From Muricea muricata (taxonomy: Eukaryota; Cnidaria; Anthozoa; Malacalcyonacea; Plexauridae), in the NCBI GenBank assembly GCA_963855995.1, contig OY979723.1, positions 11,050,713-11,114,712 on the forward strand: 64,000 nt of DNA, given 5' to 3'. Positions 1 to 13,395 of this stretch are shown here, piece after piece. The notes below the pieces were generated by a model that was not told the origin of the DNA, did not search any database, and saw only the letters and a program-made list of their open reading frames with translations. Position numbers and translations under genes: made by a program. Position 1 is the stretch's first letter. Every line of letters begins with the position of its first letter.

Positions 1-556
1 CAAAAATTCATTGTCTTCACCGTGCACAAGTTTGCCTAAACACGAACAAAAAGATAGAACAAAGACGCTGGCCGAGTCTCCAGACCATATCTAGATTGAC
101 TTTGATTATATGCAGTTTCAACTCGCCGAACCGGGTAACAACTCGCCTCCATATAATAAGCACATAAAAATTGAAATATCATAAATAATACATTCATTAT
201 ATATAAATGTATAGAAGCAAAAACCTATAGTCGCTAGTCAGCGACTTACTTCAGAGACAGTGAGTTTTGACCAATCAGAATGCAGAAAAATCAATGGCTA
301 CTTGGAAATTTATACTAATGTAAAATATTCACTTTATTTTCAAGCACAATAGAGTTTAATTCGTGGGAATTTTAAATAGCGGTTACTCTTGTTGCGGCGT
401 AACAACTCCATGTTTAAACAATTTAAATATTAACGTGAGTGTGCCTACGGCAGAACCGAACATGTTAATATCAACCCCTCCCTTTGATCGATACCAAAAG
501 TGACCACTATATTTGTAGGTATTGAAACTTTATCCAGGTCACAGTATTATATATAA

Positions 557-1117
557 GGGAATGGACAGTAGGACCACTCAGCAGTGCAACATGACGCCCT
601 ATCATTATGCAGTTTACTGGTTGCCACCAGCCAGTTCAGCGTTTTTATAGGCCAGAAAATGCAATTGACTGGCTGGCATAATGGTAATGAGATGCGTAAT
701 GCGAAGTGCGTGGACACACAGAATTCAATAGAGTGGCTCTACCAGTGAACTCTAAATTAGACTGGAACGATAACTTGGCCGCCATCTTTGAAGCCAAATT
801 GGTTATCAATAGGTTATCAAGTTCAGTCCTTTTCTATTGTATCTTTCGGCGCGGTTGACACCATTCTTCTGGGAATGTACCGATATTTGATGTTTTTATT
901 TCGATTCAAGAGGTAATTTTATAATTTATGAACTTATAACCTAGTTTGCGATACAGTCTTTTTTAAAAATAGCAAATACCTCCGGAAAATAGTACTAAGA
1001 CTGTTTACGACATTTGTAGCTGTTGCCGCCATCTTGGCTTCACCCTAACGTAGGGTTTTTATCTGGAGTTATCGTTCCAGTATTTATAGAGTTCACTGGG
1101 CTCTACTGTCCATTCCC
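557..1117. mobile_element. Foldback element with inverted ends (about 560 bp)
   Basis: The outer ends are 15-bp inverted repeats: GGGAATGGACAGTAG at 557-571 and CTACTGTCCATTCCC at 1103-1117. A second inverted stretch lies further in: the block GTGAACTCTA...ACTGGAACGATAACT near 745-775 is mirrored by AGTTATCGTTCCAGT...TAGAGTTCAC at about 1067-1097. Short TATA-type sequence flanks both ends and may be the target site, but the duplication is not clear enough to assign a superfamily. No transposase frame is present, so it is non-autonomous if it is a transposon. Confidence 0.55.
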
Positions 1118-2085
1118 TATACTGTGTTCAGGTTACCTAATTTCAGATCAATGGTAAAGGCTGCAATGGACGCATTGTTTTACAAAGTCGTTTTACATTG
1201 TTTGGCACAATTCAATATGCGCAATTTTCGTTTACAATTTACAGCTATGGTAACGCAAGTATACAAATAAGGTAGAAAATAGATTCAGTTGTATCTACTT
1301 ATATTAGTACAATATTTGCTTTCATAAATAGCAATTTATATTAGTATCAGTGAAATTAGAACTTGACTTTCGTCATAACCTTACATGAAATTTTGACTGG
1401 CTCAACATTTTTCACCAGCCAATCATATTCCGTGTAACATCTCGCATTTGACGTCACTATAAGAAAGATCTATTTTACCGTACTGGAGTTACGATTGATT
1501 TGAACACTTTCCTGATTTGCGCTCTCGACGGCCATATTGGAAAAATGTTAAAAATGCTGTGAAGTCCTAAATGTGCACATTCAAACGCTTTATTTAAATT
1601 TTAAACTTTTATAATTGTGAATACGAAATACTAAATTGACCATCTGACACAGTTCTGGTTTGCAATTATCAAAATTGCATATTAACTATAGAGTTTGGAT
1701 TCGGAGAAGGTTTTGAAAGATGTGAAATTTTGGCTCTGTTTCTATCCGTAGTCTGCCTTTGTTATGGACAGAACTGAACGTACTTCGCAGCATCTTTAAT
1801 AAAGAAACTATTATCCAGCGCGGCCTTCCACATCTTTGTGTGATTAATATCAATAGACCGATTTCAAACCACGAATAGACACTTCGAGAGTTTGCTTAAA
1901 GCGTCTTTAATTTATAGACTAGAGGGGCTAACGTCTACTCCCGTCTTAATCTCGCCCATCTTACCCACACCCAAGTTAAAGTCTACCCTAAAAGAGAGCA
2001 GACACTTAGTTGCAACAAGAGTATTTTGGAAGTTACAACAAGAGTATTTTGGTATTTCAATGTCGAGGGAAAAATGTCCGGCAGA

Positions 2086-2265
2086 CAGTGGCGTAGCCAG
2101 GGTCATTGTTTTGGGGGGGGGGCAAGTAGCGAGCCGCGAAAGCATTCTAGGGGGTCCGCCCCCAACTTCTACACGGATGTAGACTTTTCGAATGGTCTTG
2201 AACCCAATTGGAGGGGCCGTCGCCCCCCCCCTCACCCCTGGGGGGCGACGGGAACTACGCCACTG
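2086..2265. mobile_element. hAT-like MITE, 180 bp, with 8-bp target-site duplication
   Basis: It begins CAGTGGCGTAGCC and ends with the inverted complement CTACGCCACTG. The eight bases before it (ccggcaga, 2078-2085) match the eight after it (ctggcaga, 2266-2273) at seven positions. CAGTG ends with an 8-bp duplication are typical of the hAT superfamily. The interior contains G-rich and C-rich runs that pair with each other. The same end motif occurs at 44845-44997 and 17393-17471. The open frames crossing this stretch are by-products of the repeat. Confidence 0.7.
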
Positions 2266-3752
2266 CTGGCAGAGGCTCAAAACTCTAAACATTTTCTAAG
2301 GGTAGATCTTCTTCATGACCCAACGAATGAACTAATTCTGAGTAGGTGACTTCTCCATTAAGTGGTCCTTAAACGAGACCCTGGACTTGCTTATGGGATA
2401 TGAAGCATTAGCTTCACCTTGTAATAAAACCGTTGTAATGGCCTGAGAACAGATTCGGAATGTGTCTATGTCGAATCAAGAATATCATTAATGCACAATC
2501 ATTACTGATCGCATTCGCCGGTACGGTAAATTGTGCCTCGTGAAATCATTGCAAAAAATATTTATTTTTGGACCGGCTGCATGCACCCAATTTTAACTGC
2601 AATTTTGAATTCTGACTTTGTTTTTTACCTAACTAATGATATAGTCACCTCAATATGGCTAAGGTTAACTTTTGAATGACCGGCCCTTAACGCTTGTGCA
2701 CATATATTTTTTTCTATTTAAGTACATAATTACATGGCATTAATTTAACTATTATATAGTGAATAAAAATTATAAATCGTTTTGCGCACAGCGCACATTA
2801 TTATAATTATTTAAATGCACCGCACTTCGTACGACTAAGACATACCGTTATTACTCCGTTAGTGTATCGAGTATTCGTGAAAAGATGTCTTTCTGTCGCA
2901 ATCCTCCTTCGTATTTTTATCTTATTCTTTGAAAAATACATTTCTGTTCTCTTTTGATTTGAGACAACTTGCGCGTGAAAAATGGCGACGCAACGCGGAC
3001 GTCGAAATCCTTGGTAGAAATACGTCAGACCTCAAACCTGGAGCATTTTTTTTAAGATTGTCTTGTAAGGCGTCAACTCCCCTGTTAAATTCTGAAGCAA
3101 TGCGACCGAAAGGATGAAAGTATATTTTGTGCGCGAAATAACGCTTTCAGTGCAATACTTTACTGAACATAAACAGTGCGGATGTTATGCCCCCTTTCTC
3201 TCCCTAGTGATCTCATTTTGAGAGGGGGAGATAACACCCCTTGTTTCTTGTTGTTAAGGTATTGTAAACAGGGTATAAAGTACACAAAACGTTCCTTTAT
3301 CTATTAAGTCGCATTGCATATAGATTTAACAGAGGGTTGTGCCTATCAAATCGATCTCTTAAAAATGCCCTGCTCAAAGCACGATGCTTGGCGTGTCGTG
3401 TGGTGTTTTGTTGCTTCTGGATTGCGGCGTATTTCGTTTTTCACGGATAATTCTAGCATCATCTCCTCAGATGTTTCTCCTCGCTCCCAACCATTCCTCG
3501 CTTTTTTTCATTTTGACCGACGACCCCTCGCACGATTGCCGCAAAAATCGCTGTCCGGCGTTTTCACGCCACTTTATTTTTTGGGAAATTTATGGCGATT
3601 GCGTCCACCAAGACTTCAAAATAAATCTAATATTTTAACATCTCGCTCCTGCTTTCCATCACACCTCTACCAAAAATATCTGGAATTGAATTTCAAACGA
3701 TTTTTCCATTTCAAAAATAATGAATTCCAATTTTCACTCTGACGTGACGTCA

Positions 3753-6700
3753 TCATACAGTAGACTCACGTGACTGTGTTCGATGTCTGCTCACGTGATG
3801 ACCAGGTGATAGTTCACCCACGTGATTAGTGACTATTTCATGTTCCTCATCTGTAGGTATTAGGACCGAGATCTCTGCTTCGTCGCCATCTTCTCGGCTG
3901 TGACGTTTTTTCACGTGATTTCCTTTCACGTCATTTTTTTCCTTATCGTCCGCTCGCGAACGGATCGGCTCAGATTTGACCCGCCGCTTGGCGCCAGTGC
4001 TTTTGCAGTCGTTCACGTGAACTTCAGGGTTAGCTAGAGATAGGGTGGACTCAAGGGGTGAACCAACGGGTGTGCAGAATGACGAAGAGCTTCTGCCATC
4101 TGGTCGTAAAGGTTCGCCATTATACGTATACTCCATTTCTGTGAAGTATCGGGACTAGAAAAGTAATAATACGAATTGAGTGAACATACAACTCCCCCGT
4201 CTCAATATATCAGTATAAACATCTAAACAAGCGAATTACTGATAAACATTCAGCTTCGATACAGCTACTATAATTCAATTAAGGTTGACATCGACAATGG
4301 TCAAATATAATCACAGTTTTACCTGCTAATGTTAAAGATATCATACTAAATACTATAGTTGTAATTCAGTTGGGCCGCTGATGTGCTGATCTTATTTTAA
4401 ACTTTATTTTCGTCATCATTCGTTTCCACATATCTCTACTTACCGTTGCTTTCTCCAGACATCGTATTAAGTGTTCATGTTGTCGATCTAGCATTGTTTT
4501 CTCTTTATCCTTGGACGAGACTTGTTGAAGTTCCATACCAGCACCCTAGTGAAGAGAAATACGTTGCCATGAATATGCTTGGCTCTGAACTCATAAATGT
4601 ACATGGCTCTATGTTCACGGCTGTTTCTTCAGTACCACGTCTCTTTTGTATCAGTTTCAATGTTTCTTTGTACTTTAAAGCATTTACTTTCCATTAAGGC
4701 TTTTAGTTCTGTACACGTTTCTAGTATAAAGGAGTGGTGTGAAAGATCTCTTCAAAGTGAAACAAAATTTGCACTCACCACGGAGACGGAAGTGACATCA
4801 CCAGGGGTTACAAATGCTGTCCCTGTCATTGTCTTTGATATTGAAATCTTTGCTTTCTATCAAGAGCAAATAACAATGCAAGAATTCAGTATGCTGACCA
4901 TTGGTATCATTATTACCACCACTACCACCTTATCATACTCCCTTCTCACCGTTATTTTGCCATATCATGTATCATAGTTAACACTCTACCATGTAATCAC
5001 TATTCAATCGTTATAACCATCTTCCAACAACACTATACCACCTTGTCTAGCATAAAATATCATTACTATCATCATCATCTTACAATAATATCATCCTATC
5101 CTACATCGTGTGCCTGTCATCGTGTCATAATCATCAATCTTCTACCATTACCATACAACCTCGTCTACCGTGAATGCCCTCACCACCATCATCGTACTTT
5201 GATCACCAATCTACCATCACAATAACCATCTTCCACCATCACTATACAACGTCGTTTACCATACGCATCATATCACCACTATCATCATCTTACCATAATC
5301 ACCAATCTACCATCAATATAGCTATCTTCTATAATCACTATACCACCTCTCTTACCACAAATATCATCAGCATCATCACACCCCCCCCTCCCTTTATCCT
5401 CACAACCATCACCATACCATCTTATCCATCAGCGTACCTTGTGTGCTTTCCTCTTGTCTGCTCGCTGAGTCTGAAGGTAAATTCGACTAAAATTCGAGAC
5501 AATAACTGGCACAGGCAGTGCAATTACGAGCACACCACTAAGAGAACATAAACTACCAACAATTTTACCAAAAACCGTTTCTGGTACCATATCACCATAT
5601 CTAGAATGTAAAACATAATGAATTTCACGAAATCGTTCACCAAAAAAGGCATTTCCCATGAAAGTACTAAACTGATGCCCCTCAGCCGCTTCGATAAGGC
5701 CATAGTTAATAGAGTAGATGGTTTGGAAACTCATTAGAATAACAATAAAACTCATTATCTATGTTGGTCAACGTTTATTCAAAAATATGGTTCTTCATCG
5801 TCACGTGTGTATTGTGTTTTCGCCAAATCCACCAATAGGAATTCTAAATTTCCTAAAACGTTGCTATTGGTTAGGTGAAAATACAATACGCACGTAACGA
5901 CGAAGGACCTCATTCCTGCATAAACCAGAACAAAAACATAGATAATGACTTATATTGTAGTTCTAATGAGTTTCCAAACCATCTAGCTCTATTAACTATG
6001 ATAAGGCGTGGTGATAAATGTGACTTATATATGAAATTATGTCCAGTGGTAAAAACTAACTATTCTGTAGCTGTTACCAGTTAATATACCACACATTCAG
6101 TGTAATATATAATATTCTTTCTATACCTGAATGTCATGCAACAACAGAAAAGCTGTTCAGCAGTTTTGGTACAAAACTATTAAATGTTCGTTTACAGGCT
6201 CTTTGACTTTGCATATAAAGTATCAGTCGTTCTTCTGCTAGTACAATGATGAATTTTTTTTAAATAATCCCTATTTCCCTGTATATGTGTTAGACGCAAA
6301 CATGTCGATAAACTAGGAAAGACTCTCGATAGCTCCTTAAAATCTACAAATTAAATTATTTCTGTAGTTTTCATTCTGGAGAATTGAGGCCTTTCATGGA
6401 CACTTGATTATTGTATTCCTGCCCAACTAACTAATAGCAACATTTTGGGAAAGCCAGCCATATGTTTTTCAATATTGCCAACACGTGCCGATGAAGGGCC
6501 ATATTTATGACTAGCGTAAAGATAATGAGTTATTGTTACTCGGATGAGTTTTCAAACCATTTATTCCATTAACTGCGATGCAAAGAATAATGGAACGAAA
6601 TTGTTTTCCCTATATAAGACCAAATTACTTTGAAATTCAAATTAGAATTAATTTTAGCTTCACTAATTGAAAATGGAATTGAAATGCTTTTATTTTTTTT

Positions 6701-9700
6701 GCACGAAAACGGAAAACCTTAAATATTGCATGAACCTTTCTGGCACTGTTAATTTGAGCGTGTTTTTTTTTTTCAATTTTGCATGTTTCTTATCAGGGTT
6801 ATCTATCCTTAAAAAACGATCTCTCGTCTTTTCAAGTAATTACTTGGGAAAATATTCATGAACGAAAATTTTCGTCGATATCTCAGCGTGTTATGTCTGT
6901 ACGATAGTATTGTTTTCCCCCCATTAACAGGGCGCCTAATTATTGTGATCTTCAAAAATAAACAAAACTAATCGATGTCTTTGGCCTGCAGCCGTGTTCG
7001 TAATTTCTAAATTTGAATTCGCAAAGTGTTGTAGTATTCTTAGATTTATTTCTCTTGGAAACCAAACTGTCAAAAGAAATGCAGTTAAACAAGAAGTTGC
7101 TTTTTTTTTGCCCTTATAGGTATAATTTTGCCCTGCAGCATTTTAGCTTATCTCTCAAATGCAGTGAGATATTCTAATAATTCCTTCTGTCTGCTTTTTA
7201 AGTCGCAGTTTGGATGATAGGCTCGCAGCTAGCCATGCAATTAGCGCAGCGTTTTAGTATGTAAATTACTGATCTGGTAGAGCACAACTAAAATAATACA
7301 CAGTTTTGCACATTTTCTCCATGGGTAGTTTAATTACATGCTAATTTAAATTTGATAAGGTAATATAAATGCAAACTGAAAAGCTTTTATGCTAGCCTGA
7401 AAAACTAGCTATTTTTATTTTTTTACGTATATAGCTCTTTATTTTGAAGTGGTTATTTAGATCAAGAGCCATTAGCAACTATCCGATCACGCAAGGCCGT
7501 CCATCCGCCTTTTTATATACTAGCGAAAATACTTCTACTGTTAGACGCAACAATGATCTGCAAACTAAAGGTTCTGATATACTGTATTTTATCCTCAAAC
7601 CGCAACTAGACAGAAAAAAACTGGCGTTTTGTTAGTTGGCTTTGGAGAATAATAGAGACATTTAAGCGATAAGAACACTGTCATTCATCTTTGTTTTCGA
7701 TGTATTCGTGCCTAATTTTTGGTTTCAATATGTTTTTTTTTTGTAGCAGAGATCTTAACTGGAGCATTGTTTTAAGCATTGAAATACAGTCTCAAAATTA
7801 TGTCATGCCATTAAATTTTAACAAACAGCCAGACAACTAGAGCTTTCGTTTCTCCAAGTAATTTATTAGTCATGTATGGATAATGATGAACTAGGACAAT
7901 GGCAGCGCCAATGGCCTAATTTTTTAAATTCAACCTGTCAAAATATTTGGAGAATAATTGGTTGCAAAAATTTCGGCTATTTCTTCTTCTGTTGCGGTTT
8001 TTCGAGACGAACTACGAAGCATAACAGAGTTATTTTTGTTAAATAAAAGCTTTCCTATCTCAGAACATCATCAGCTATTTCTTAAGGTAATATATGCCCT
8101 CCGACGACAAGTCAGCTCAATTTTTTTCCTAAAATGAATTTTTAATATGTTTTTGTTCACCAAAACGCCATTCCAGTACGTTTATTGGTCTGCAAAAATC
8201 GCGGTTTCGCAACGATGCTTAAGTTTCGATCATTTATTTATATCGGACACCTGTCGCAAATTCGATTCTTCAGTGAAAAACGTTAACGAATGAATTTGAC
8301 GATTGGAAATTGAAGCTTTTCTGTCGAGTTTTTAGTGCTTAATGCACATCGTTTGTATCAGATGTTCCACCTTAAACGTTACTTCAAGAGTTTGCAGAAA
8401 CAGACCTTTGTTTTTGGTTATAAACAAGCATTCGAGTTCGCCTCATACGTACAATATTTCTACTTTGTGTTCTAATCGGGGTTTCGAACCAATTAGGCCT
8501 AAATGGAACGAATTCCATCTCGAACTTTCATTCTTTACCGTCGCAATTAGCACATTTGCGGCTTTTTTCGAAAACTACTTCATGATCTAGTCTCATTATT
8601 CACGAGTTTATTTGATTTTAAGCTCGAAACCACAGCTAGTCTAAATGCCTCGCTGTAGTTACGAGGTTTATCTCCAATGTTGAGTTATGGCTTGGTTATC
8701 TCGGTCAACGTGTTTGATAAAAGAACCGCAGTATTGCTCCCTCTGATACTTTGATAAACTCTCTGGTTTTTTTAGCTTACAAGCACGGATGATTCATCTA
8801 TCATAATGACACAGTAGGCGGACATATATTACCCAGTGCGCCAATGTCTGATTAGATTTCCATTGAATATTTGGTCAGTTGGACTTGGCTTATTAGGCAT
8901 TTCATTAAGCTAGTCCTGTTGAGGCTAGAGTTATTGTCTTATATTGAATTGAAACTTGCTGAACCGCGAAAGCATTTGTGAACCGAAAAACCGCTTTGAT
9001 GGAATTGCGACACCGTCTTAAGACTGCTGTGATTTAAATCTTCGCAACTCGTGTACTACCATATTTATAATGATCATAAACATGCAAGTTTTGTATGTTA
9101 TGATAAGGCGTAGACTGTGTAGTATATTTTTCATGGTCGAATCATATTCAATTCTGATTTTTAAACTTTTAAATCCCTACAAGCTGTGAAATTTATAAAG
9201 TTGAATTTCGAATTGAAATCGTATGAGTAGTATATCTGTTGACAATGCAGCCGCACGCATCATGCAAATTGAGCGAGACACATTAATTAAAAAGTTTCAA
9301 AGCAAAGTGCATGAGAACTTCGCTGCTTCGATTATTTAGATGAGAATATAGCACGGTCATTACTCAGCATAATTTTTGTCACATTTTTATTCCATTTAGA
9401 TTTCTGACTTATTTCAAATCTTCAGCGTATTTTAATTAAGGCGCGACAACGCATGTAAACAAAAATATTTGAAGTTTACAAGCGACTTAACGTGTCATAG
9501 TCAACATTCAGGTTGTGCGATGTGTAAATAAGGCGATATATACACGTAATGAACCTAGGCGTTATAACATAAAGCAGCGAAGTTCCTCTTCTTTCACGCG
9601 AAAACGGCGCAAAATGCGTGCACCACTTACCCTAGGGTCGTCATCGTAACGATTGTGTACCAAAAGCTCGCGGGTATGCTTGTGAATTGTGTGTCCTTCT

Positions 9701-10712
9701 CGTTCTTTTCCACGTAGTAGACGATCGTCGCGAATATGATGATAGCCATGGAGAGCGAAAAAAGCAAGAAACCAAGCTCTGACGCACAACTTTTTAACGT
9801 ATAACCTAGAATTCGCAGGCCTTTCGAATGGCGTGAAAATTTAAAAATCCTAAAAATTCGGAACACTCTTAACGTGACAAACGCACCGCTAATGGAGTTG
9901 TCCGGCATGAATAGTCCCACGTAGTAGGGTAATATCGCTACGACGTCGATGATACTTAACAAATCTCTTGCAAATTTAAATCTTTCTGGTGCTGCGTAGA
10001 GCCTCGCAATGTATTCGACTGTGAACACTATAACGCATGCGGATTCCATGCCGAAGAAGACCTTCTTGTAAGCCGTTCCGCAGTTCTTCCCGTCTTTGCA
10101 CGGCAGCGTTTCTACTATAGTACTGAGCACGCTTAGCGCGATGAAAAATCCCGTAACATAGTACATAAATGCAGCTATCTTCGAGCTCTCGGGATTTTGA
10201 AAAGCAACCCAAAGTCTTTCGCGTGCGTTCAGTCCCGACGTGTCCAACTCCTCTTCTTCATCGGCCTTATCTTCGAACACTCTCTCGATGCATTCGCGTT
10301 TCCTCTCGCTGAAATCCTCCCAACAGCAGTCGTGAACGTGGTCTTCGGAGATGCCGAAGAATATAAGTTCGTCCTCGAAAGACGAGACGCATTCGCCTCG
10401 CGGGTAATGGAGCTTTCCATTACGATAGTAGTTGAGAACATGCCGAAATAGATCGGGATCTCTGTCGAAGAAATACTCCTTCGTATCTGGCTCGTGAAAG
10501 TACTCCTTCTCCGCACTGCCTAACAGGGTGTCTGGATAGCGTTCCAACGTGTTTCTCCACGTTTCAAACTTTCTTCCAGAAACATTTATAATAATTTTAT
10601 CGTCGTCCCGTTGGGACTCGGGGGCCGGCGGCATAGGTGTTTGAGCGAGAGGCGCCCATCCGATGGCGGCCGCTCTCGCAAACGGTAGCCAAGCGCCAAC
10701 ATCCGCCGCCAT
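3753..10712 (-). CDS. KCND (Shal): Voltage-gated A-type potassium channel, Shal/Kv4 (KCND) family
   Basis: Five coding exons read on the minus strand: 10712-9631, 5600-5438, 4856-4779, 4545-4444 and 4154-3753, giving about 608 residues (vertebrate Kv4 is about 630-655). The start is set by the N-terminal helix [13 protein letters not shown], nearly identical to the KChIP-binding, inactivating N-terminus of vertebrate Kv4. The T1 tetramerisation domain spans about residues 38-145 with the zinc motif H102-x5-C108-x20-CC129-130. S1-S3 follow, then S4 ([15 protein letters not shown], about 281-295), S5, the filter TTLGYGD (358-364) and S6 with the PVP gate. Intron 1 (about 4 kb) splits the GYG codons in phase 2. 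Exon 4 carries RCLEKAT, matching the conserved Kv4 C-terminal KChIP contact. The last residues, STV, look like a class I PDZ ligand. It probably gives transient outward current in nerve or muscle. Exons 3 and 4 are short but have good splice sites and phase. Confidence 0.95.
4905..5425. repeat. Degenerate ATC/ACC-rich minisatellite in Kv4 intron 2
   Basis: The plus strand is built of imperfect units such as ACCATC, ATCATC and CTACCATCAC, with phrases like accaatctaccatca recurring. It lies between Kv4 exon 2 (5438-5600) and exon 3 (4779-4856). The open frames here (5043-5225, 5174-5551) are low-complexity Ser/Thr/His/Ile strings caused by the repeat, not proteins. Confidence 0.75.
5601..9630 (-). 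other. Kv4 intron 1 (about 4 kb), interrupting the selectivity filter
   Basis: On the minus strand the donor GTAAGT follows CTAGG and the acceptor TTCTAG precedes ATATGGTGAT, so the GGA codon of GYG is split after its second base. I see no second gene inside: the open frames at 5875-6084, 6667-6861, 7444-7635 and 8342-8590 are short, unlike known proteins and without convincing splice context. The sequence is AT-rich with poly-T runs. Confidence 0.8.
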
Positions 10713-12793
10713 TTTTTAGTTCAATTACTCTGAAATACTTCTAGTTTTATTACAACTTGATTTCATCCATATTGTAAAACACTCGCCGTCCGCATACTAA
10801 CAGGTGCCATTGAAGTACACACATAGATGCTTTTAGTCGGTCGATTTAAGCATTTTCTCCGTTCGTACGTGACTATTGACACTTCGGACACCCACTCACG
10901 TTTTTACCGCTTTAAAAAACGAACACGAAACACACAAATCGAATGCAAACTGTTTTCCCCTATATGTTATCGTATAGGCAAACATTGAAGACGCACTTTG
11001 GCTCGAATGAGACGAATGTTGTTAACAGATGCTTGGAGGAAATTTGCATTTTATCAACAAATACTTAAAACGCCGGCTGCTGACTCATTAAAACCACGGG
11101 GAAAACTCCCCCATTTCTCGCAAAGTAATGCTTGAACTATCTTTCTTTTAATATAAAATTTTAAATAAGTCCTACGCCTTCCGACATGCGACAAAAATCC
11201 GATTAAAAACACGACGTTTTGATTTAAATCTAAGTTCTCTTAACACCGCCATCGGTGTAGGGTTAAATGCAAATATCCGCGTAAATTCAGCAGGTTGCTT
11301 ACAGGCAGCCAATCAAATGGCGAGTTTAGCTTGACAGTTGTCTACTTCAAGCCAAAGTGGTTTTTTTTAAAGAAAAAATAGAAATACACAAAGTTTTTCT
11401 CATGCCTACCAAGTGAATTTATTCTTTGAATCGAAAAAATCTTTTTGATGTTGTTTATGAAAGGTGTTAGCATTATTAGATGTGTTTATAGTTTTCCACG
11501 TTCATTAAACTGTAAGCAGCCTCCACAATTCACAATTAGCTTCATAAATAATAAATGACCGAAAACCAAACCACGTATTGTTGATATCACTGAACTCGTT
11601 TATTTATCCAAGCTGGAGTGATATTCGAATAGCTACACATCTGATACATAACTTGTCCGGGCAAATTATTCTAGGGGCAAAAGTGCGAGTCACAGTTTCA
11701 GAGGCATAACAATAAGATAAGGTTCCTCTGCCCCAAGGACCTCTCCACGTTTTTCCTCTCATCGTCAAAAATATTTGGTTTTGTAGTAAAACGTAACATT
11801 TTTCAGATTGTGTCTTGGAACCGTCCAGCACCGCGCTTACATAAAAACGGCTTTTGCGACGAAGTATCTTTCGACATGTCACTGCCTTAATTATGGGGCC
11901 CCACATCGTTTTGCGGATTCCAGACCCCCCTCCCACCTCCAATTGACTGGATGTCCCTGTTGTATCCTGCCCGTATCACGTGTACGCGCACGTGAACAAT
12001 GCACATGGTGGATCGGAACTTGAGTGGTTTTTGTAAAAAGGCTTGCAAGAAAAGCTTGTTAATTTTGTACGATTAAAACCGTATAAAACTTGGTCTAGCG
12101 AGACACAACAGCCTCTTGCTAAATCAAGGCGGCACCTTAAGGAGTTGCCCCACTGTCCAATTATGTGACTGTGATTTCTCCGTAATTGTCGTTTTTGACT
12201 CCCTTGGTCTGCAAGTAGTTCGATTCTGCTCTGAAATGTGAAGCCATGACACAACTCAGCCAATTCCTTTTTTCTATACTATGGTGAATTAACATTCTCA
12301 CCATTTACCTGTTTCATTTTAAAGATATTTTAAAATCGTGAATGTGGTCGGAAAATTGACAGAAATTCTTTTCAGAATTGCATTACCAAAATCCTAACCT
12401 CCTCGGAACCCAAATTTGTACATAATCAATCTCGGGCTGCGAGCAGGCCACTAAAATCTACACCTTTTCTATCGTATGATTGGTTATTAGTATGAATTTC
12501 CAGGTGACTATTGTTTTTCTCCCGCATTCTGGTTGATCAAGGTTCACTATCTCTGAAGTGGCAGTGACTGTAGCCTCCTCTTTTATTTATACAGCCATAA
12601 ATTTGAAGCGAAAGTTGTGTTGATTATTATTTGTGAACACCTGGAAATTTGTACTAAAACAATTTTATGTCTCCGAGGGCGGAACCATGAATAACACTGT
12701 GGAGATATTCGTAATTTTTATCGTAGTAAAATATTTTAGATAAGTGGGTTTGATTAGTATACATGGAATAGTGATTGGATAAAGATTCAAATA
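10713..12793. other. Intergenic region upstream of Kv4
   Basis: This should contain the Kv4 5' UTR and promoter, because the gene runs leftward from 10712. No TATA box or coding exon can be assigned with confidence. The open frames at 11604-12263 have no recognisable similarity. Near 12459 the block acaccttttctatc followed by a tatgattggtta motif matches DNA just upstream of the BOULE-like gene (about 13213), so the broken upstream BOULE copy may have brought promoter sequence with it. Confidence 0.5.
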
Positions 12794-13020
12794 CAATGAC
12801 CTTCGAATCGAAAGACGTGCTGGAGAACGTCCATAAAATTTCAGGAGAAGACCTTGCGCAATGGCCCGGCAGAGCGAAGACAAGGTTCACTGCAAAAGAA
12901 CAGTGATTAAGCAAGCAGCTCACGGGTTCAGGCGAAAGTTCCCAAAGAAGTCGTCCTTGGATTACTCATCTTCTGCCAATGCCCTACTGCGTCGGGCCCT
13001 TTTACCAAAATCCAACCTAC
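12794..13020 (+). pseudogene. Broken 5'-part copy of the BOULE-like gene
   Basis: From the block gaccttcgaatcgaaaga to the block accaaaatccaac this stretch aligns with 13558 to about 13795 of the intact gene, covering the second half of the RRM and the region after it. It has small deletions (for example within the block around AAAGAACAG and the loss of ACAGCG after TCATCTTC) that break the reading frame. A residual short frame still reads AAHGFRRKFPKKSSLDYSSS, comparable with AAHGFRRYFPSRQSSLDYSS in the intact gene. No start codon or first RNP motif remains. It lies in the same orientation, about 375 bases upstream of the intact start. Confidence 0.8.
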
Positions 13021-13395
13021 CGTTCAAGTGCGCGCTCATAATTTACGCTTTTAGAAGCGCAACCTTAATGAATTAGCTGTATACAAAATTTGCAAACTTC
13101 GCAAGACTACATTCTCCATAACATTTTCGCTGCTTTTAAATTTTATTAGCCCGAATTGGTTCGTTTTCTTTTCGTTTTTAATATGTTGGGCTGCTGCGAG
13201 GAAGCTACCTACGCCTTTTCTATCATATGATTGGTTAATATTCTATAGCTTGTTGCTGATTGGTAGAATGTGCGACCCCTGTTACCCCCTGTACGTTTCT
13301 TGCTTTATTCTTTCATTTTCCGCCTGCCTTGCGCTTTCTTTGTTTTGGGTTTCATGAACACGGTAGAAAAACACCTTTTTGAGCATCTGTGAGCC

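Larger units (their letters stand above)
1..3752. other. Intergenic, repeat-bearing region with no supported gene
   Basis: No exon of a recognisable protein was found on either strand. The region holds a foldback element (557-1117) and a small hAT-like MITE (2086-2265), listed separately. The open frames at 1892-2349 overlap the MITE, and those at 2929-3117 and 3314-3742 have no similarity I recognise and no splice context. The part nearest 3753 is the likely 3' UTR of the minus-strand Kv4 gene; a TTTATT (AATAAA on the minus strand) lies at 3573-3578, about 175 bases past the stop codon. Confidence 0.6.

Noticed and set aside
1892-2349. Overlapping open frames on both strands near the left end
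   Set aside because: They run across the hAT-like MITE and its G/C runs, have no known domain and no splice context.
5043-5551. Ser/His/Thr/Ile-rich open frames on the plus strand
   Set aside because: Produced by the ATC/ACC minisatellite in Kv4 intron 2; the right end is antisense to Kv4 exon 2.
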